Below the pieces are notes generated by a model. It ran no database searches, was not told where the DNA came from, and worked only from the letters and a program-made list of their open reading frames with translations. Positions 1 to 12,054 of a stretch of 64,000 nt of DNA are shown piece after piece. Within the stretch, counting starts at the first letter, position 1. Each line of letters starts with the position of its first letter. Made by a program: the position numbers and the translations under genes. This DNA comes from Pontederia crassipes (taxonomy: Eukaryota; Streptophyta; Magnoliopsida; Commelinales; Pontederiaceae), in the NCBI GenBank assembly GCA_030549335.1, contig CM060189.1, positions 51,740,917 through 51,804,916 of the forward strand. Reading direction: 5' to 3'.

Positions 1-962
1 TGTCTTTTTTTTCACAAGTTAAATACGAAAACAATAAACAATGGGGAAAAAACTTCAATAAGTTCCTGGGTGTTTTTATTTCAATTTAACTTTCGTCTTC
101 GTGTTATAATGCGGGAATTTTTCTATGATATGTTGTTTCCCATATCACTTTCTAGAAATAGATGATATAGATTTTCTGCCCTATTTGGCTCCACCTATTT
201 TGTTCTGGGGTGAGATCAATTGTGTTTTCCAAGTTTTTGGTTGAAAGTGAGAACTATGTCAAATTTAATCGAAAAAGTGAGAAACCGAACGGGTTATAAA
301 TCTTTCTTGGCGGAATTGGCAGGTGATCATCAAGCATGAGGCAAACGGCTGATTCAACGTCGGACCGTCTGGACTCCGTACCAACCTCGTGCCACCTTTT
401 TGGTGACATTTTAGGAGTGCCCGTGCAATGCCGAGTTATAAATCTTGTCAATTTAATTTAATCCATCGTGAGCTTGCCCATTCCAATTTACCCAAGGCAT
501 CTCTCCTTATTCATGACACCGAAGGGGGGGAAGGCCATGATGATAGTTCATTTAATTATCATCGTGTCATTATTATTACATAGAGAAAAGAAAACAAAGA
601 TCTTTTGGTCCGTAAATTGATGTGCATGCTACCGGATTGCATTTTTTTTTAGACTGGAAATCTTGAATTCGTATAAGAAAATTTCCTTTCATATAAAACA
701 ATGGCACAATTTACATTTATGATCAATTTTACTTGTACCTGTCTGTTCATCAATGATTTTCAGCTAAGCCCCACATTGTCTATTAAAATTGAATTAATAA
801 TACATGATCAATATAATGGTTTTAAGTGGAGTAGCATGATACTGCCGCTGCAGGATTAGAGATCAATGGTTCGTAAAGTCTTGGTTCATTGTTCTGCTTC
901 ATAAAGGGCTTGTTTTGGCGGAATCACGTTCAAAATTCAAGGGAGAACTGAAGGCGCAGATT
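1..962. other. Intergenic, no gene seen
   Basis: AT-rich spacer. I see no open frame that resembles a protein family, no tRNA-like fold and no clear repeat. Short open frames here (for example the reverse-strand frame at 254-451) have no recognisable content. Confidence 0.6.
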
Positions 963-1064
963 CCCATCTCGGGGGTGTTTTTCTACTGGTAATCTTTTTA
1001 GATTACTAGTAATCCCATCTCGGGGGTGTTTTCCTACTAGTAATCTTTTTAGATTACTAGTAAT
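963..1064. repeat. 51-bp tandem duplication with internal hairpin
   Basis: Two adjacent near-identical 51-base copies (963-1013 and 1014-1064), each starting CCCATCTCGGGGGTGTTTT. Each copy ends in a small inverted repeat, CTAGTAATC, spacer TTTTTA, GATTACTAG (perfect in the second copy). It sits at the left end of a MITE-like block, so it may be a duplicated transposon terminus. Confidence 0.7.
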
Positions 1065-1648
1065 ATGAAGTTAAATTATCTGAGTTCATCATATTATTTT
1101 ATTTTAAGGTAATTTGGATTGCTTAGCAATGTATATTGAGTGACAATTCACGTTGACTAAAATAAAAGTATTCATTCAGATTGTCATTCAAATGATAATT
1201 TATTTTTATTTTTTTTCATTTCTATTCTTTTTTATCTTAGACAAATAAATTATAAAAATAATATAAAAATTTATATAACAACAACAAATAATATTATTAC
1301 CATCATAATTAATAATGTTAATTTATATAAAAATTATTTCATTATTGTTATAAACATGAATTGCACATTATTATTTTGAATATTATATAAATTACCATTA
1401 TTTTTATTTAAAAATATATATGAAATATTTATAATTATATTTATTTAATTTATTAATTTTATTTGAGTTTTTAATTAGATTATATAATATTTAATTTAAT
1501 ATTAGTGATAAAGGATATTTTAGTAAAAATTCTATAGTGATATTTAAATTGCTTAGAAGATTACTTGTACATAATAAACAAGGTAATGCACATTGTTAAT
1601 AATTTAATAGGTGACAATTTTTGAAATGGTAATGCAGTAAACATTCCC
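1014..1648. mobile_element. Probable MITE, Harbinger-like ends
   Basis: The left end GGGGGTGTTTTCCTACTAG and the reverse complement of the right end (GGGAATGTTTACTGCATTA) share the pattern GGG-n-n-TGTTT-n-CT. That pattern is usual for Tourist/PIF-Harbinger MITEs. The right end is followed by TTA, the usual target site, but I do not find a matching TTA on the left. The interior is AT-rich without coding potential. The assignment is tentative. Confidence 0.35.
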
Positions 1649-1650
1649 TT

Positions 1651-2120
1651 AGTTCCACTTTTTTTTTTTTTTTGTAAAACCAAGTTGGTTCTTTTTTTAA
1701 AAAATTCTTTTTGGACGTGATATTTGTTTATTTTTTAATTTCATTTTTCATTTTTGTTTTTCTTTCCTTATTTTTCTCTCTCACATTACTCTTATAAAAT
1801 AATTTATTTATTAAATATAAAATTTTATTATAAAAGATTAATATAATATTATTTCTTACTTATATTTTATTAAAATTTTTAATATTTCATTAAATATAAT
1901 TTATTTAAAAAAACAAATTTTAATATTTAAATATTATATTTGTCAACAAAAATTTTTCACCATTTTTCTAATTTATAATTTTATTTTTGTTAATTAACAA
2001 GATTATATTTTATATTTATAAAATCTATTTTTTTACTCAAACACTCATTATAATTAATTTGTCATATTTATTTTTTTTCTTATCTCATCAATTTTCTGAT
2101 TTCTCATTATCATTGGAACT
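1651..2120 (+). mobile_element. AT-rich non-autonomous element, family A
   Basis: About 470 bases, very AT-rich, with short inverted ends AGTTCCA and TGGAACT. The interior (a T-rich run, then GACGTG, then a CTTATAAAATAA/TTAATATAATATTA stretch, then CTCATCAATTTTCT) recurs with recognisable similarity at 8111-8580, 38800-39270 and, inverted, at 54690-55032. It is therefore a dispersed non-coding family. No TSD could be assigned. Confidence 0.45.
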
Positions 2121-2536
2121 AATTTATTAACTAAGTTATTCTCTCGCCAAACCCAAAATTTCCTTCTGTAGATCTGATGTGGACTGTTCAACGTGTAAAA
2201 TTAACCAAAGTTGGTTTGCTTGTTCGACGGGTCTCGAGATGGATTGATCTTTTCGCTCCTTCAGCTTTAAATATTTAGACTCGGCCTCGGGGCCCAAAAA
2301 AAAAAAAACAATAAAGTCAATGCAAAGAAAAATCACGATAATAGTCCAAATTATCACTGTAAAGATGCCACTAGGAAATTGTATGATCTACATGGTAGTT
2401 TTACCTAACTGTAACTCCCATACATACAAATAGAAATCGATAAAGTTCGGGTGTACTGCATTGACTACTCATAGAGACGGATCTCATAAGTCCGTTCATT
2501 TAACAGCCTATTATCATATTCCTTAATAATTCTTTA

Positions 2537-2803
2537 GGCGTTGTTTGGTTACGAGTTAGGAGATGAATTAAGGAGATATTCATTGGAATAGAGTCAAACG
2601 AGCCGTAGATTAGGATTAACAGCAGACAAGTCATGCACGATTCACGATGAGTGTTTAATTTTGTCGGACGATTATTTTTTGAATTTTTGTATTCTACACT
2701 TTCAATGGATTATAGATAATCCGCTGATGGCGCAAATAATCCATTCGTACATGTGATTATAAAATCTTGATTCTGAATTAAAAGTTTGACATCCAAACAA
2801 CAC
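2537..2803. mobile_element. Small MITE
   Basis: About 267 bases. The left end GGCGTTGTTTGGTTACGAG and the reverse complement of the right end (GTGTTGTTTGGATGTCAAA) share the core GTTGTTTGG. TTA precedes the left end. The interior has no coding sequence. The class (Tourist-like or hAT-like) is uncertain. Confidence 0.45.
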
Positions 2804-4221
2804 AGGGGCAGCCCTTTTCTTTCTGTCGTCAGATTAAAATGGGCAATGATTGCATTTAAGAAAAAAAATATGAATCTTTAAAGCTAAAAATGTCGCTGTC
2901 AACAGAGAAAAAATCGTGAGAACTGAAGCCACAACTCAGCTCAGCAAGTTCTCAAGTCCATGCTGCTGGTGCGACTAGAGGGCTTTAGGTCCCACATCCT
3001 ATGTTTTTTTCACCTTTAGAATTTAGATATGGATGGTAATGAATTATGTGTTAGTTCTTAATACATTGCTTGTGTGATGAAGAAGGAATTCTGTGATTCC
3101 GTTCTATATTTGCCAAATGATGAAAGTAATTTTTCTTCTTCCTTGGAAGGTGAAAGGAAAGCAAGAACTTAAAATGTTATCATTGAACTCAGAAAATGGA
3201 ATGAGAGGAGCAAATGGTTACAAGTGTTCTCCAGAATTGATGAATTAAAAATTTTGTAAGTAAATAAAATTGTCTATGGGGTGTGTTTGTGGCCAACCCA
3301 CCACCCACCACCCCCCCCCCCTCCCACACTCTTTCCCTGCATGTATGCGCCGTCCGATGAACCACACAATCCTCCTTCGCCGACGCTGCTAATCCCTTGC
3401 CGGAGTTGCTCGCTCCCCAACAATCAAGTGACGGTTGCCGCCGATCGTGCTACTCGGATGACTGCAATGTGGACTTCAATCTCGCGGTCGTCTCCTCCTC
3501 CCCCCTCTTTCCTCCCTTGTTGCAGATCCGACCGGCGCTTCTCCTCCCTCGACGAGGGTCACTGCATCTCACTCATCGATGAAATCTAGTTGGTGATCTT
3601 CTACTTGGCCGATGCGGCATCGAAAAAGGGGGGCGTCGGCCCCCTCCACAAGCTCATTAGGAAGCTCACGGAGGGGGCCGACGCCCCCCTTTTTCTTTAT
3701 CGTGCTGACGACCCCAAAACAAAAAAAGGGTGCGGGCGGGGGGGGGAACATAAAAGAAGAAAAAACCCATATGCAAAAAAGAGGAAAGAAACCCATATGC
3801 CCATGAGTGGTGACTGCAATCTCCTCTTCTCAATCATTAAGGCATTCCAAAATTTGATGTCTGGGGAGCAGCCCCTCCTCACAAATGGTTGTGAAGCACA
3901 ACTAGCCGGCATAGTGAATGGCGGACAGATCTCCATTGACGAGGTGTCTGGTGTGCTCAAGTGGGGCTAGAGAGTCTGTGCGCATTACTCGGAGGGGCAC
4001 ACCATGATCCTTCTCACTTTCAATTGTTGCCTTAATAGAAACCGGTGTGGACAATAGTGTCATCTCCTTCTTTGACCAAGAGTAGAGGTTCCTAAGGAAG
4101 AGAGGTGGACGAGTCTCACAAGCTTGCAACCAACGCCCAATTTGAGTGTACATGCAAGTGAGTGTGTGTGTGTGAGAGAGAGAGATGGACTCCATCAAGG
4201 TTCTCAACTTTGTATACTCTT
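2804..4221. other. Non-genic stretch with homopolymers and simple repeats
   Basis: Contains a C-rich stretch near 3300-3325, a G-run near 3740-3750, the perfect hairpin at 3623-3694 and a short GT/GA repeat near 4160-4185. Several open frames cross it on both strands, but they read through low-complexity or palindromic DNA and match no family I know. Confidence 0.5.
3623..3694. repeat. Perfect 25-bp inverted repeat (hairpin)
   Basis: Left arm 3623-3647 (starts AAAAAGGGGGGCGTCGG) is exactly complementary to right arm 3670-3694, with a 22-base loop. The arms are much more GC-rich than the surroundings. The loop carries a direct repeat AGCTCA. It could be a fold-back MITE core or a small-RNA-forming hairpin; neither is shown. 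Confidence 0.85.
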
Positions 4222-4299
4222 GGGGACTGTTTGACAACTGGAACTAGGCGTCTGGTTCCGCCTGGTTCCGGTCCGTTCCACCAAATGTCAGGGTTCCAA

Positions 4300-4325
4300 A
4301 AAAAGGGGTCACGTGACCCCTTTTT
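4300..4325. repeat. 26-bp perfect palindrome centred on CACGTG
   Basis: The 13-base arms AAAAAGGGGTCAC and GTGACCCCTTTTT meet at a G-box-like CACGTG. The copia 5' LTR begins at the last base of this palindrome. Confidence 0.9.
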
Positions 4326-4979
4326 GTTAGGCTTTTGAATCTAGCCCATTAAAGAAGTAAACATATTTAAGTTAATTAAACCTAATTAACTTAAGGTAGT
4401 TCTCTCTCTTCAATTGGGTGGCCGTACGTGAAGAAGAATTGTCTTCTTCTCTTTGTGAAGCCGCCGCCGAGAGCTTTATGAAAAAGAAAAGAAAAAGTTT
4501 TTCTTTTCTTGGGTTTAGAGTTGATTGAAAAAGAAAAAAGATTTTTCTTTAGTCAACGGATAAAGAAAAGAGAGATAAGAGAGCTGAAAAAGAAGACAGA
4601 AGATTTTTTCTTGAAGAGCAAAGAATCAAGAACAGAGCAAGATTTGGAGGATCTCTGAGGTTTTGCTGATACTATAATCACATATAATTATAATAATCAG
4701 GTGATATTATTCCTACTGTTATTTCAGTATTTTTTCAGAGAAGAATTATTTATCCCAGTGAATTATTATTCGGGTTTGGGTAAAATTCGAAAGACATTGT
4801 ACTCTATTTTTGAATTAGTAATATTGCTCTGTGATTGCCCTGTAATTTTTTTTCCTTCTCATTGAGGGATTTTTCCACATAAATTTGGTGTCTCTTTTGC
4901 CTATTATAATTTTATTGTGCATCGTGCTTGACTTATATTATTTAATTCACACATAAGAAGAGGAATTAAATTCCCAATA
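4325..4979 (+). repeat. Copia 5' LTR
   Basis: 655 bases, from TGTTAGGCTTTTG to CCCAATA (the terminal CA is mutated to TA). Closely similar to the 3' LTR, with shared blocks around CAATTGGGTGGCCGTACG and GTTTTGCTGATACTA. Confidence 0.93.
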
Positions 4980-4981
4980 AG

Positions 4982-4993
4982 TGGTATCAGAGC
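4982..4993 (+). other. Primer binding site, initiator Met tRNA type
   Basis: TGGTATCAGAGC, two bases after the 5' LTR. This is the standard complement of the 3' end of initiator methionine tRNA used by plant copia elements to start reverse transcription. Confidence 0.93.
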
Positions 4994-5026
4994 AAGGTTA
5001 ATTGAGATTTCTTTTGTGTGAATTAA

Positions 5027-7459
5027 ATGGAGAATAACTATTTCAATGGGATGATCAAACTGACATCGAATAATTATTCAATTTGGAAAGCCAGGATAGA
5101 GGACTTTCTATACTGCAAGGACTTGTTTGATCCCATTGAATTAGGAGATAAAAAGCCGACAAGAAAAACTAATGAAAGTTGAAAAAAGATGCACAGAAAA
5201 GCTGTTGAAATGATTAGGCAATTTATTGATGTCAGTGTTTTTCATCATGTTGCTCAAGAGACAAATGCACAAGTTTTATGGAAGAAGCTACAAGATTTAT
5301 ATGAAAGGAATACTGCTCAGAATAAAGCTTTCATGATCAAGAAATTGGTGAATTTGAAGTTTAAAGATGAAAATTCTATTGCTGAACACTTGAGTGAATT
5401 TCAGGAAATAGTAAATCAATTGGGAGCAATGAAAATAGTTCTTGATGATGAGATGCAATGATTAATGCTCCTGAGTTCTTTGCCAGATTCATGGAAAACT
5501 TTGGTGATAGCACTTAGTAATTCTGCTCCTAATGGTGTGGTATCACTCACTATGGTCAAAAATTGTTTATTCAATGAAAAAACAAGGAGGAAGAGCATGG
5601 GAACAAATACTACACATGTTCTTATCACAAAGAATAAAGGTAGAGACAAAAGTAGAGGATCAAAAGGCCATGGCAACAATAGGTCATAGTCAAGAGGAAA
5701 ATTTACATGTTATCACTGTGGCAAAGAGGGACATATCAAAAGAAATTGTAGAGACTGGAAGAAGCAACAAAATGAGAAGAATCAGAAAGATGCAGATGAT
5801 CAGAGTACTACAGTGGCATCAGATGATGATCTATATTATCTTTCAGAAGAAAATGAAGAATGCAATGTCACAGACTCTTCAATTGAGTGGATCATCGATT
5901 CAGGAGCTTCGCATCATGCAACTCCATTAAAAGAATGCTTCAGCGTGTACAGAACTGGTGATTTTGGCACAACGAAGATGGACGATAAAACAGAGTCTAA
6001 AATTACAGGAATTGAAGATGTATGTATTCGAAAAGATGTTGGTTGTGAGTTAGTTCTGAAAGATGTCAGACATATACCAGATTTACGTCTCAATTTGATT
6101 TCTGCTCGACTTTTGGATCAGGAAGGCTACTATAGTCACATGGGTGACAGAAAGTGAAAATTGATCAAAGGATCCATGGTTGTTGCTAAAGGAAATTTAT
6201 CAGGAGTCTTATACAAAACTCAAGTGAATTTGATTGGACAATCGATTAATGCAATATAGGAAGAAGCTTCACTAGATTTATGGCACAAAAGATTAGGACA
6301 CATGAGCGAGAAAGGAATGCAGGTTCTGACGAGAAATTCTCACATCACTGTTACCAAAGGTAAATGTCTGAATACTTGTGATGACTGTCTATTTGGTAAA
6401 CAGGGTATCATTTGTGTCAAATTCTTAGAAAAATGAAAGTAAGTTGGATTTGGTGCATTCTGATGTGTGTGGTCCCATTGAGGTAAATTTTTTAGGTGGC
6501 AATAGATATTTTATTACTTTTATTGATGATGCTTCACGAAAATTATAGATTTATTTTATGAAGACAAAAGATTAAGTATTTCAGATTTTCCAAAAATTTC
6601 ATGTCATGGTGGAAAAGGAGACAAGCAATCATCTGAAGTGTCTTCGCACAGACAATGATGGTGAATATACATCTCAGAAATTTAAGGAATATTGCGCAAA
6701 GCATGGCATCATACATGAAAAGTCAGTATCTAAGACTCCACAGCACAACGGTGTTGCTGAAAGAATGAACAAAACCATTCTGGATAGAGTTAGGTGTATG
6801 CTGAGGATGACTAATCTACCGAAGATCTTTTGGAGTGAAGCTGCGAATACTACGTGTTACCTGATTAATAGATCTCCATCAGTTCCTTTGAATTCAGATA
6901 CTCCTGAGAAAGTGTGGACTGATAAGAATGTGTCTTACTCTCACTTGAAAGTTTTTTTGCTGTAGAGTTTCTGCACAGGCGGAAAAGAAACATGGACATA
7001 AATTGAATGAGAAGACACAATAGTGCATATTTCTGGGTTATGGAGATACAGATTCTGAATATAAGTTGTGGGATCCTGAAAAGAAGAAAATCATCAGAAG
7101 CAAAGATGTGATTTTTCATGAATTAGAAACTTTGGCAGACTTCAGAAAATCAAAGAAACAGAGCAGTGATTACGTACAAGATGAACTTGGAAACAATGAG
7201 CCAGATGTGGATACAGATGATGCAGATGTAGAGGACTTTGTGCAGGGGGAGCAAGATGCTACTCCATCTCGCAGATCTACATGAGAGCGTCGTGCTTCCA
7301 CCAGATATCCAAGTTCTGAATACTCAGTGATTACTGAAGAGGGGGAGCCAAAGACAAATCTAAGAAGAAAGCTAGAACGAGGTGTCAGATTGGTCGGCAT
7401 GAAGATCAAGCGATGATTCTTGATGGAGTATCTCCTTCTCATGGGCTGGAGGGGGAGAT
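5027..7459 (+). pseudogene. Copia gag-pol pseudogene (Gag, protease, integrase only)
   Basis: From ATG 5027 the reading shows a copia Gag domain, a CCHC zinc knuckle (5708-5749, C-x2-C-x4-H-x4-C), and an aspartic protease with Asp-Ser-Gly-Ala at 5897. The GAG-pre-integrase H/C finger follows near 6280-6400. The integrase core has its first Asp in VHSDVCGP, its second in RTDNDGEY and its Glu in NGVAERMN. After the integrase C-terminal region and an acidic linker, the frame jumps at about 7350 straight to the polypurine tract, so RT and RNase H are gone. Stops break the frame at about ten places, including 5180, 5460, 5686, 6156, 6258, 6965 and 7284. Several fit Trp TGG changed to TGA or TAG. 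Confidence 0.92.
7446..7459 (+). other. Polypurine tract
   Basis: CTGGAGGGGGAGAT immediately before the 3' LTR, the plus-strand primer site of the copia element. Confidence 0.85.
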
Positions 7460-8105
7460 TGTTGGGCTTTTGAATCCAGCCCATTAAAGAAGTAAACATA
7501 TTTAAGTTAATTAAACTTAATTAACTTAAGATAGTTCTCTCTCTTCAATTGGGTGGCCGTACGTGAAGAAGAATTGTCTTCTTCTCTTTGTGAAGCTGCC
7601 GTCGAGAGCTTTATGAAAAAGAAAAGAAAACGTTTTTCTTTTCTTGAGTTTAGAGTTGATTGAAAAAGAAAAAAAATATTTTTCTTTAGTCAAGGGATAA
7701 AGAAAAGAGAGAGAAGATGACTGAAAAAGAAGACAGAAGATTTCTTCTTGAAGAGCAAAGAATCAAGAACAGATCAAGATTGGGAGGATCTCTGAGGTTT
7801 TGCTGATACTACAATAATATAGAATTGTAGTAATCAGGTGATATTATTCCTACTATTATTTCAGAGAAAAAATATTTATCCCAGTGAATTATTATTCGGG
7901 TTTGGGCAAAACCCGAAAGACATTGTACTCTATTCTTGGATTAGTAATATTGCTCTGTGATTGCCTTGTAGTTTTTTTCCCTTCTCATTGGAGGGTTTTT
8001 CCACATAAATTTGGTGTCTCTTTTGCCTATTATATTTTTCTTGTGCATCGTGCTTGGCTTATATTATTTAATTCACACATAAGAAGAGGGATTAAATTCC
8101 CGACA
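7460..8105 (+). repeat. Copia 3' LTR
   Basis: 646 bases, TGTTGGGCTTTTG to CCCGACA, with intact TG...CA ends. An open frame at 7884-8168 runs through it and into the MITE; it is not a gene. Confidence 0.93.
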
Positions 8106-8636
8106 CTTTTTCCCTTTCCTGATTCCACCAAAGGTACTGTAGCAAGTTTTGGCTTTTTTTTTTATTGACGTGTTGCTTTTTTTTCAATTTCATTTATTCA
8201 TTTTTGCTTTTTCTTTTTTTCTCACACACACATGTAACTTATAAAATAAATTATTTGTTAAATATAAATTATTTATTATAACATATTAATATAATATTAT
8301 TTTTTACTTGTTATTTCATTAAAAAAATTTATTATTTTACTATATATAATTTATTAAAAATTTGATTTCTTGATATTTAAGTAATATAGTTTTTTACGAA
8401 AATTTTTTGAACAAAATTTTTAATTTTTACTTTTGTTTTTATTTATTAACAATATTTTATTTTATATTTATAATATCAATTTTTATTTCAAAACCCACCA
8501 AAAATTAATCCATCACATATACTTTTTCCTATCACATCAACTACCTTATTCTCATCATCAAATTTCACTTCATCTAAACACAACTAGAACTATGGAAACT
8601 TGATGGAACGCCTGGTTCCTGTTGCCAAACGGCCCC

Positions 8637-9226
8637 TTGAGGATTATATACCACCAACATTTCCAAAGATTCAAATGAACTCCATCAACTTTTTTCTCTA
8701 TCTTTCTCCCTTCCTCTTTCTTTTTCTCTCTCTCCTCTCCTCGTCTACACACACAGCCGGAACATCTTCCTTCGATTCTCAAGAACTCCTTGTCCGTCCT
8801 CAGGTGATTTTGAAGATCTCACTTTATTAACAGAAGTTGAGGTATAACGTCGAACATATATTGCCCCGACGACGGAGGTGCTGATTTGACAGTGAAGGAG
8901 CGTGAAAAAAGTTTTGGAAAAAGAAGGAAAAATAAAACGTACTCATCATTTTTTTTATCAATCACCTATCATGAGTGTTTTTAATAAAAATATGATAACG
9001 CTACTCTTAAAAAATTACTATATTTTTTATCCTATTTTACGATTCAATATTCCTTCCCCATTATATGAAAAAAATGATTGTGCTACTCTTTTTCTTATTA
9101 ATCATTGTCCATTTCATGATGTATGATAAATAAAAATATTAAATTAATAAAATCATCATTTAATAAATCAAATAGTGATTAATAAAAATAAGATGGTGCT
9201 ACCCCTACGAGAGGTAGCAAAATCAT
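8637..9226. other. Spacer, no gene seen
   Basis: Pyrimidine-rich stretch (8690-8750), then AT-rich DNA. Just before the Harbinger element is a small stem, GGTGCTACC with GGTAGCA (about 9195-9218), which recurs near 60032. No coding sequence is supported. Confidence 0.5.
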
Positions 9227-9538
9227 TAAGGGCCGTTTGGATACTTCTGTATCCGGTGGAAAAAGGCCCATTCCGATGGCCTAAAAACTTTTTTCGAAAA
9301 AATATCAAAATGAGCGTTTGGGAAATAAAAATGGTGACATAAAAATAACAGGAAAGTGACAAAAATCAACGGAAATAAATCTTAAGTGGATGCTCCGTTT
9401 CTTTTCCTTTCCTGCTGTCTGCTAGCATCAATCTTGTTGTTGGTTGCTCGCGGCTGCTGGTTGCTCTCTGCTGCTAAAAAAAATGTTGGTTGCTCGCGGC
9501 TGTTGTTGCTGATTTTCTCTTCTCTGCTGCTAAAAAAA

Positions 9539-11758
9539 ATGGAATCAGCTCCCAACGAAAGTGCATGTAAGCTCTCAAACACCAATATCTTTTGATTCCT
9601 GCCATATGTTGAGGATTCTCATTTGTTTTTAGGGTTCTTTCAGATTTGTATGATTTTTCAAAAGAAGATGCAGTTTTTTTTATTTGCTCATACGTTGAAG
9701 ATGTAATTTTAGGAATTCATCCTGGCATTTCGTTTCCCCTTTTCCCTTTGCTCTTTGTTAGATTTTTAGATCTGAAAACTTGCATCGGTAAATTTAAAAG
9801 TTCCTATTTTCGGATGAACTTCTGGACTGCAAGAAATTGCATTTCTTGGTACTCACATGCATTGTTGACTGAACTTCAGAAATTAGGAATTAGGAATTAG
9901 ATAAAAACTTTTGCAGAGGTCAGAAGGATCAGAACAGTGACTGAAGCTGCCGACTACAGTGATGTCTGCCAGTCGATTGGAGGCTGGTCAACTGAACCAG
10001 CAGAGTGCTTCCTTGTTCATTGAGGTTGCTTAATATTGTGACAATTTTAGGTGCTCTTACTGTATTGTCCAATCAAGATGAGAGTCAATATGATTTCTCT
10101 CTAGCTAAGCTAAGTTGAATCAAATTGCAGTGCATGTGGAGCTTGGGGGGTTGCCACTGAGAGGTAGAACATGTCTGAATACAGTTGAACTAGCGAAGCG
10201 TTTATTTACAAAAGTTTTAGAAATAAACTTTTGTATCTTGGGAATATCAGTGACTACTTTCATATAAAATTCAATTCTGATAAGAAAATGCATGAAGGAG
10301 CGAAAATAACAGTACTCCTAATTCCTAATTCCTAATTCTGAACTTCAGCTATTACCATTTCCAAACCTTCAATTGACATGTGTCCATCTCTAGTGAAAAA
10401 TAAGCCACCTAGCCAACTTCTGTACATGTGAGTTTTTTAGCTAATAAGTGAGCATCTTTTTACTATAAATTATCAGCTTTAGTAATCTAATTAGCTACTA
10501 TGTAATTATTGCCTTAGGAAACTTTGCATTAGGAAACTTTTATTGCCTCTTTTTTACACTCATCTATTCTGTAATGCATTGTTTTTCTTGCAAGGTGATA
10601 AAAAAAAAGCTAAAGCCCGTTGGAGTGAGTCGAAGAAAGCATATTTTGTCAAATTATTGTGTGATTATAACATTTCAAGATATAGAGTACAAAATGGTTA
10701 GCACAAAGAGACGTGGACCAAAATTTTACAAGATATGAATGCTAAATATCCTCTTGATAATTTTCAAGTAAGACAAATTAAAGATCTTGAACAAGATTTA
10801 AAAAAATAATTTAAAACTGTGAAAGAACTATCTGACTATAGTGGCTTTGGATGGGATTACGAAAATAACATTGTTACTGCACCCGATGAAGTTTGGCAAG
10901 CAGTCTTCGAGGTATAATTTTTTTCATTCTTTTGAATTATCTTAATTTTTTCAAATTTGTTAGCTTATATTTATTTATCCTCTTTAACTCTCTCCTGTGA
11001 AATATGCAGAGGGATCCTAGTGCTAAGAAATGGTGCAAACAACCCTTTCCATTTTTTCTGCACTATTTGATTTATATGAAGGTATCCAAGTTTTGACTTA
11101 AAACATGTATAATATGAAATCAATATTACATGCTTATTATTGTGCTTCTTATCATTGTTTTGTAGGTAAATATGCAGTAGGAGCACGTTCTCGTGCTGGA
11201 GGGAGTACTGCATCATTTGATTTACCTACATCATCAACACCGCAATCGCCAATGCCATCAATTCCTGCACCCAGAAACTCATCTTTGCATTTTGGTTTGG
11301 ATGAGGATGTCGAAGAACATAATATTAATTATGCGAATCCATTTTTTAGTCAAGAACCATTCCAAGTCCAAGAAACACAAGAAGTTGAGACACAAAGGGT
11401 ATAAGCAGAGACATATGCTCCCCTTCGAAAAGCAAGTTCCTCTCATTTATCTAATAATGGACGATCTAAGAAATCCAAGCGCAGCAAAGATGCAAAAATG
11501 ATCTTTGGAGAAGAGTATCTTGAATTTCGTAGGGAGGAAAGCCAACTATTTTTTGCCGCCATGGAGAAACACAAAGTGCAACCATCTGAAGCTCATTCTA
11601 TGACAGAATGTATACACGTTTTCAATGAATTGCGGGGATTTGAGCAAGAAGACTTGTTTAAAGCCATTAAAGTTTTCAATGAGAAAATTAATCGCGAGGT
11701 GTTCTTAGCTCTCACTGAAGAACAAAGGGTTGAATGGATTAAGATGATGATTCAATGA
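9539..11758 (+). pseudogene. Harbinger Myb/SANT-like protein, broken
   Basis: Harbinger transposition needs a second protein with a Myb/SANT-like (Myb_DNA-bind_3 type) domain, thought to help the transposase bind the ends and enter the nucleus. I propose exon 1 at 9539-9566 and exon 2 at 10595-10911, because the GT-AG junction keeps frame (ATG GAA TCA ... TGT GAT AAA). Exon 3 starts about 11010, and the last exon runs 11166-11758. Exon 2 carries the domain (RWSESKKAYFVKLL...). Its stops stand where family members have Trp (NG-stop-HKETW) and another residue (DLKK-stop-FKTV). A one-base slip in the T-run near 11055 shifts the frame, since the expected LFDLYEGKYA reading lies in the next frame. 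Another stop lies at 11402. The C-terminal part (EEYLEFRREESQLFF) is typical. Not functional as read. Confidence 0.8.
9869..10348. repeat. About 31-bp inverted repeat in Myb-gene intron
   Basis: 9869-9900 (CTGAACTTCAGAAATTAGG...) is nearly the reverse complement of 10318-10348, both containing three AATTAGG-type units. They enclose about 417 bases. This could be a small insertion with inverted ends inside the first intron, or a hairpin. Confidence 0.6.
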
Positions 11759-12054
11759 ATTTGTAGTTTGAAGCTAATGTTTATGAACTTGTAGACTTGA
11801 TAGTTTGTGAACTTGTAGTTTGCAACTTTGGCTTTGTACTCTTTAATCTATGTATTTTGAAAATAGTATAGACTTGTGTGGTGTTATTAATATTAGTGGG
11901 TAGAAAATAAATATGACTTCATTCAAAAGTAATACAAGATAAAATCAACATTGATGAGAAAAAGTACTTAAATGAACATAAATCTAATACTGCATTATAT
12001 AGTGTTTCTATTCCTTCCAAATCGTCCATAGTCTTCCCACATTGCCTTAGCAAT

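Larger units (their letters stand above)
4325..8105 (+). mobile_element. Ty1/copia retrotransposon lacking RT-RNase H
   Basis: Two LTRs (4325-4979, 7460-8105) begin TGTTRGGCTTTTGAAT and end near CCCGACA. The 5-base target duplication CTTTT lies at 4320-4324 and 8106-8110. The primer binding site and polypurine tract are in place. Total length is 3,781 bases, against about 5 kb for an intact copia element. The shortfall is explained by absence of the reverse transcriptase and RNase H part of pol, so the copy cannot move on its own. The LTRs differ by scattered substitutions and small indels, so the insertion is not very recent. Confidence 0.93.
4222..8636. mobile_element. MITE split by a copia retrotransposon
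   Basis: The left terminus GGGGACTGTTTGACAACTGG and the reverse complement of the right terminus (GGGGCCGTTTGGCAACAGG) match over about 28 bases with one indel, both continuing into GAAC-T/C-AGGCG. Removing the nested copia element and one target copy leaves about 630 bases. The right part (8111-8580) is the AT-rich family A interior. I could not define a clean TSD for this outer element. Confidence 0.7.

Noticed and set aside
3281..3970. Open frames of 60-130 codons on both strands
   Set aside because: They read through C/G runs and the perfect hairpin, and have no family resemblance.
7884..8168. 94-codon open frame
   Set aside because: Lies in the copia 3' LTR and crosses its end into the MITE.
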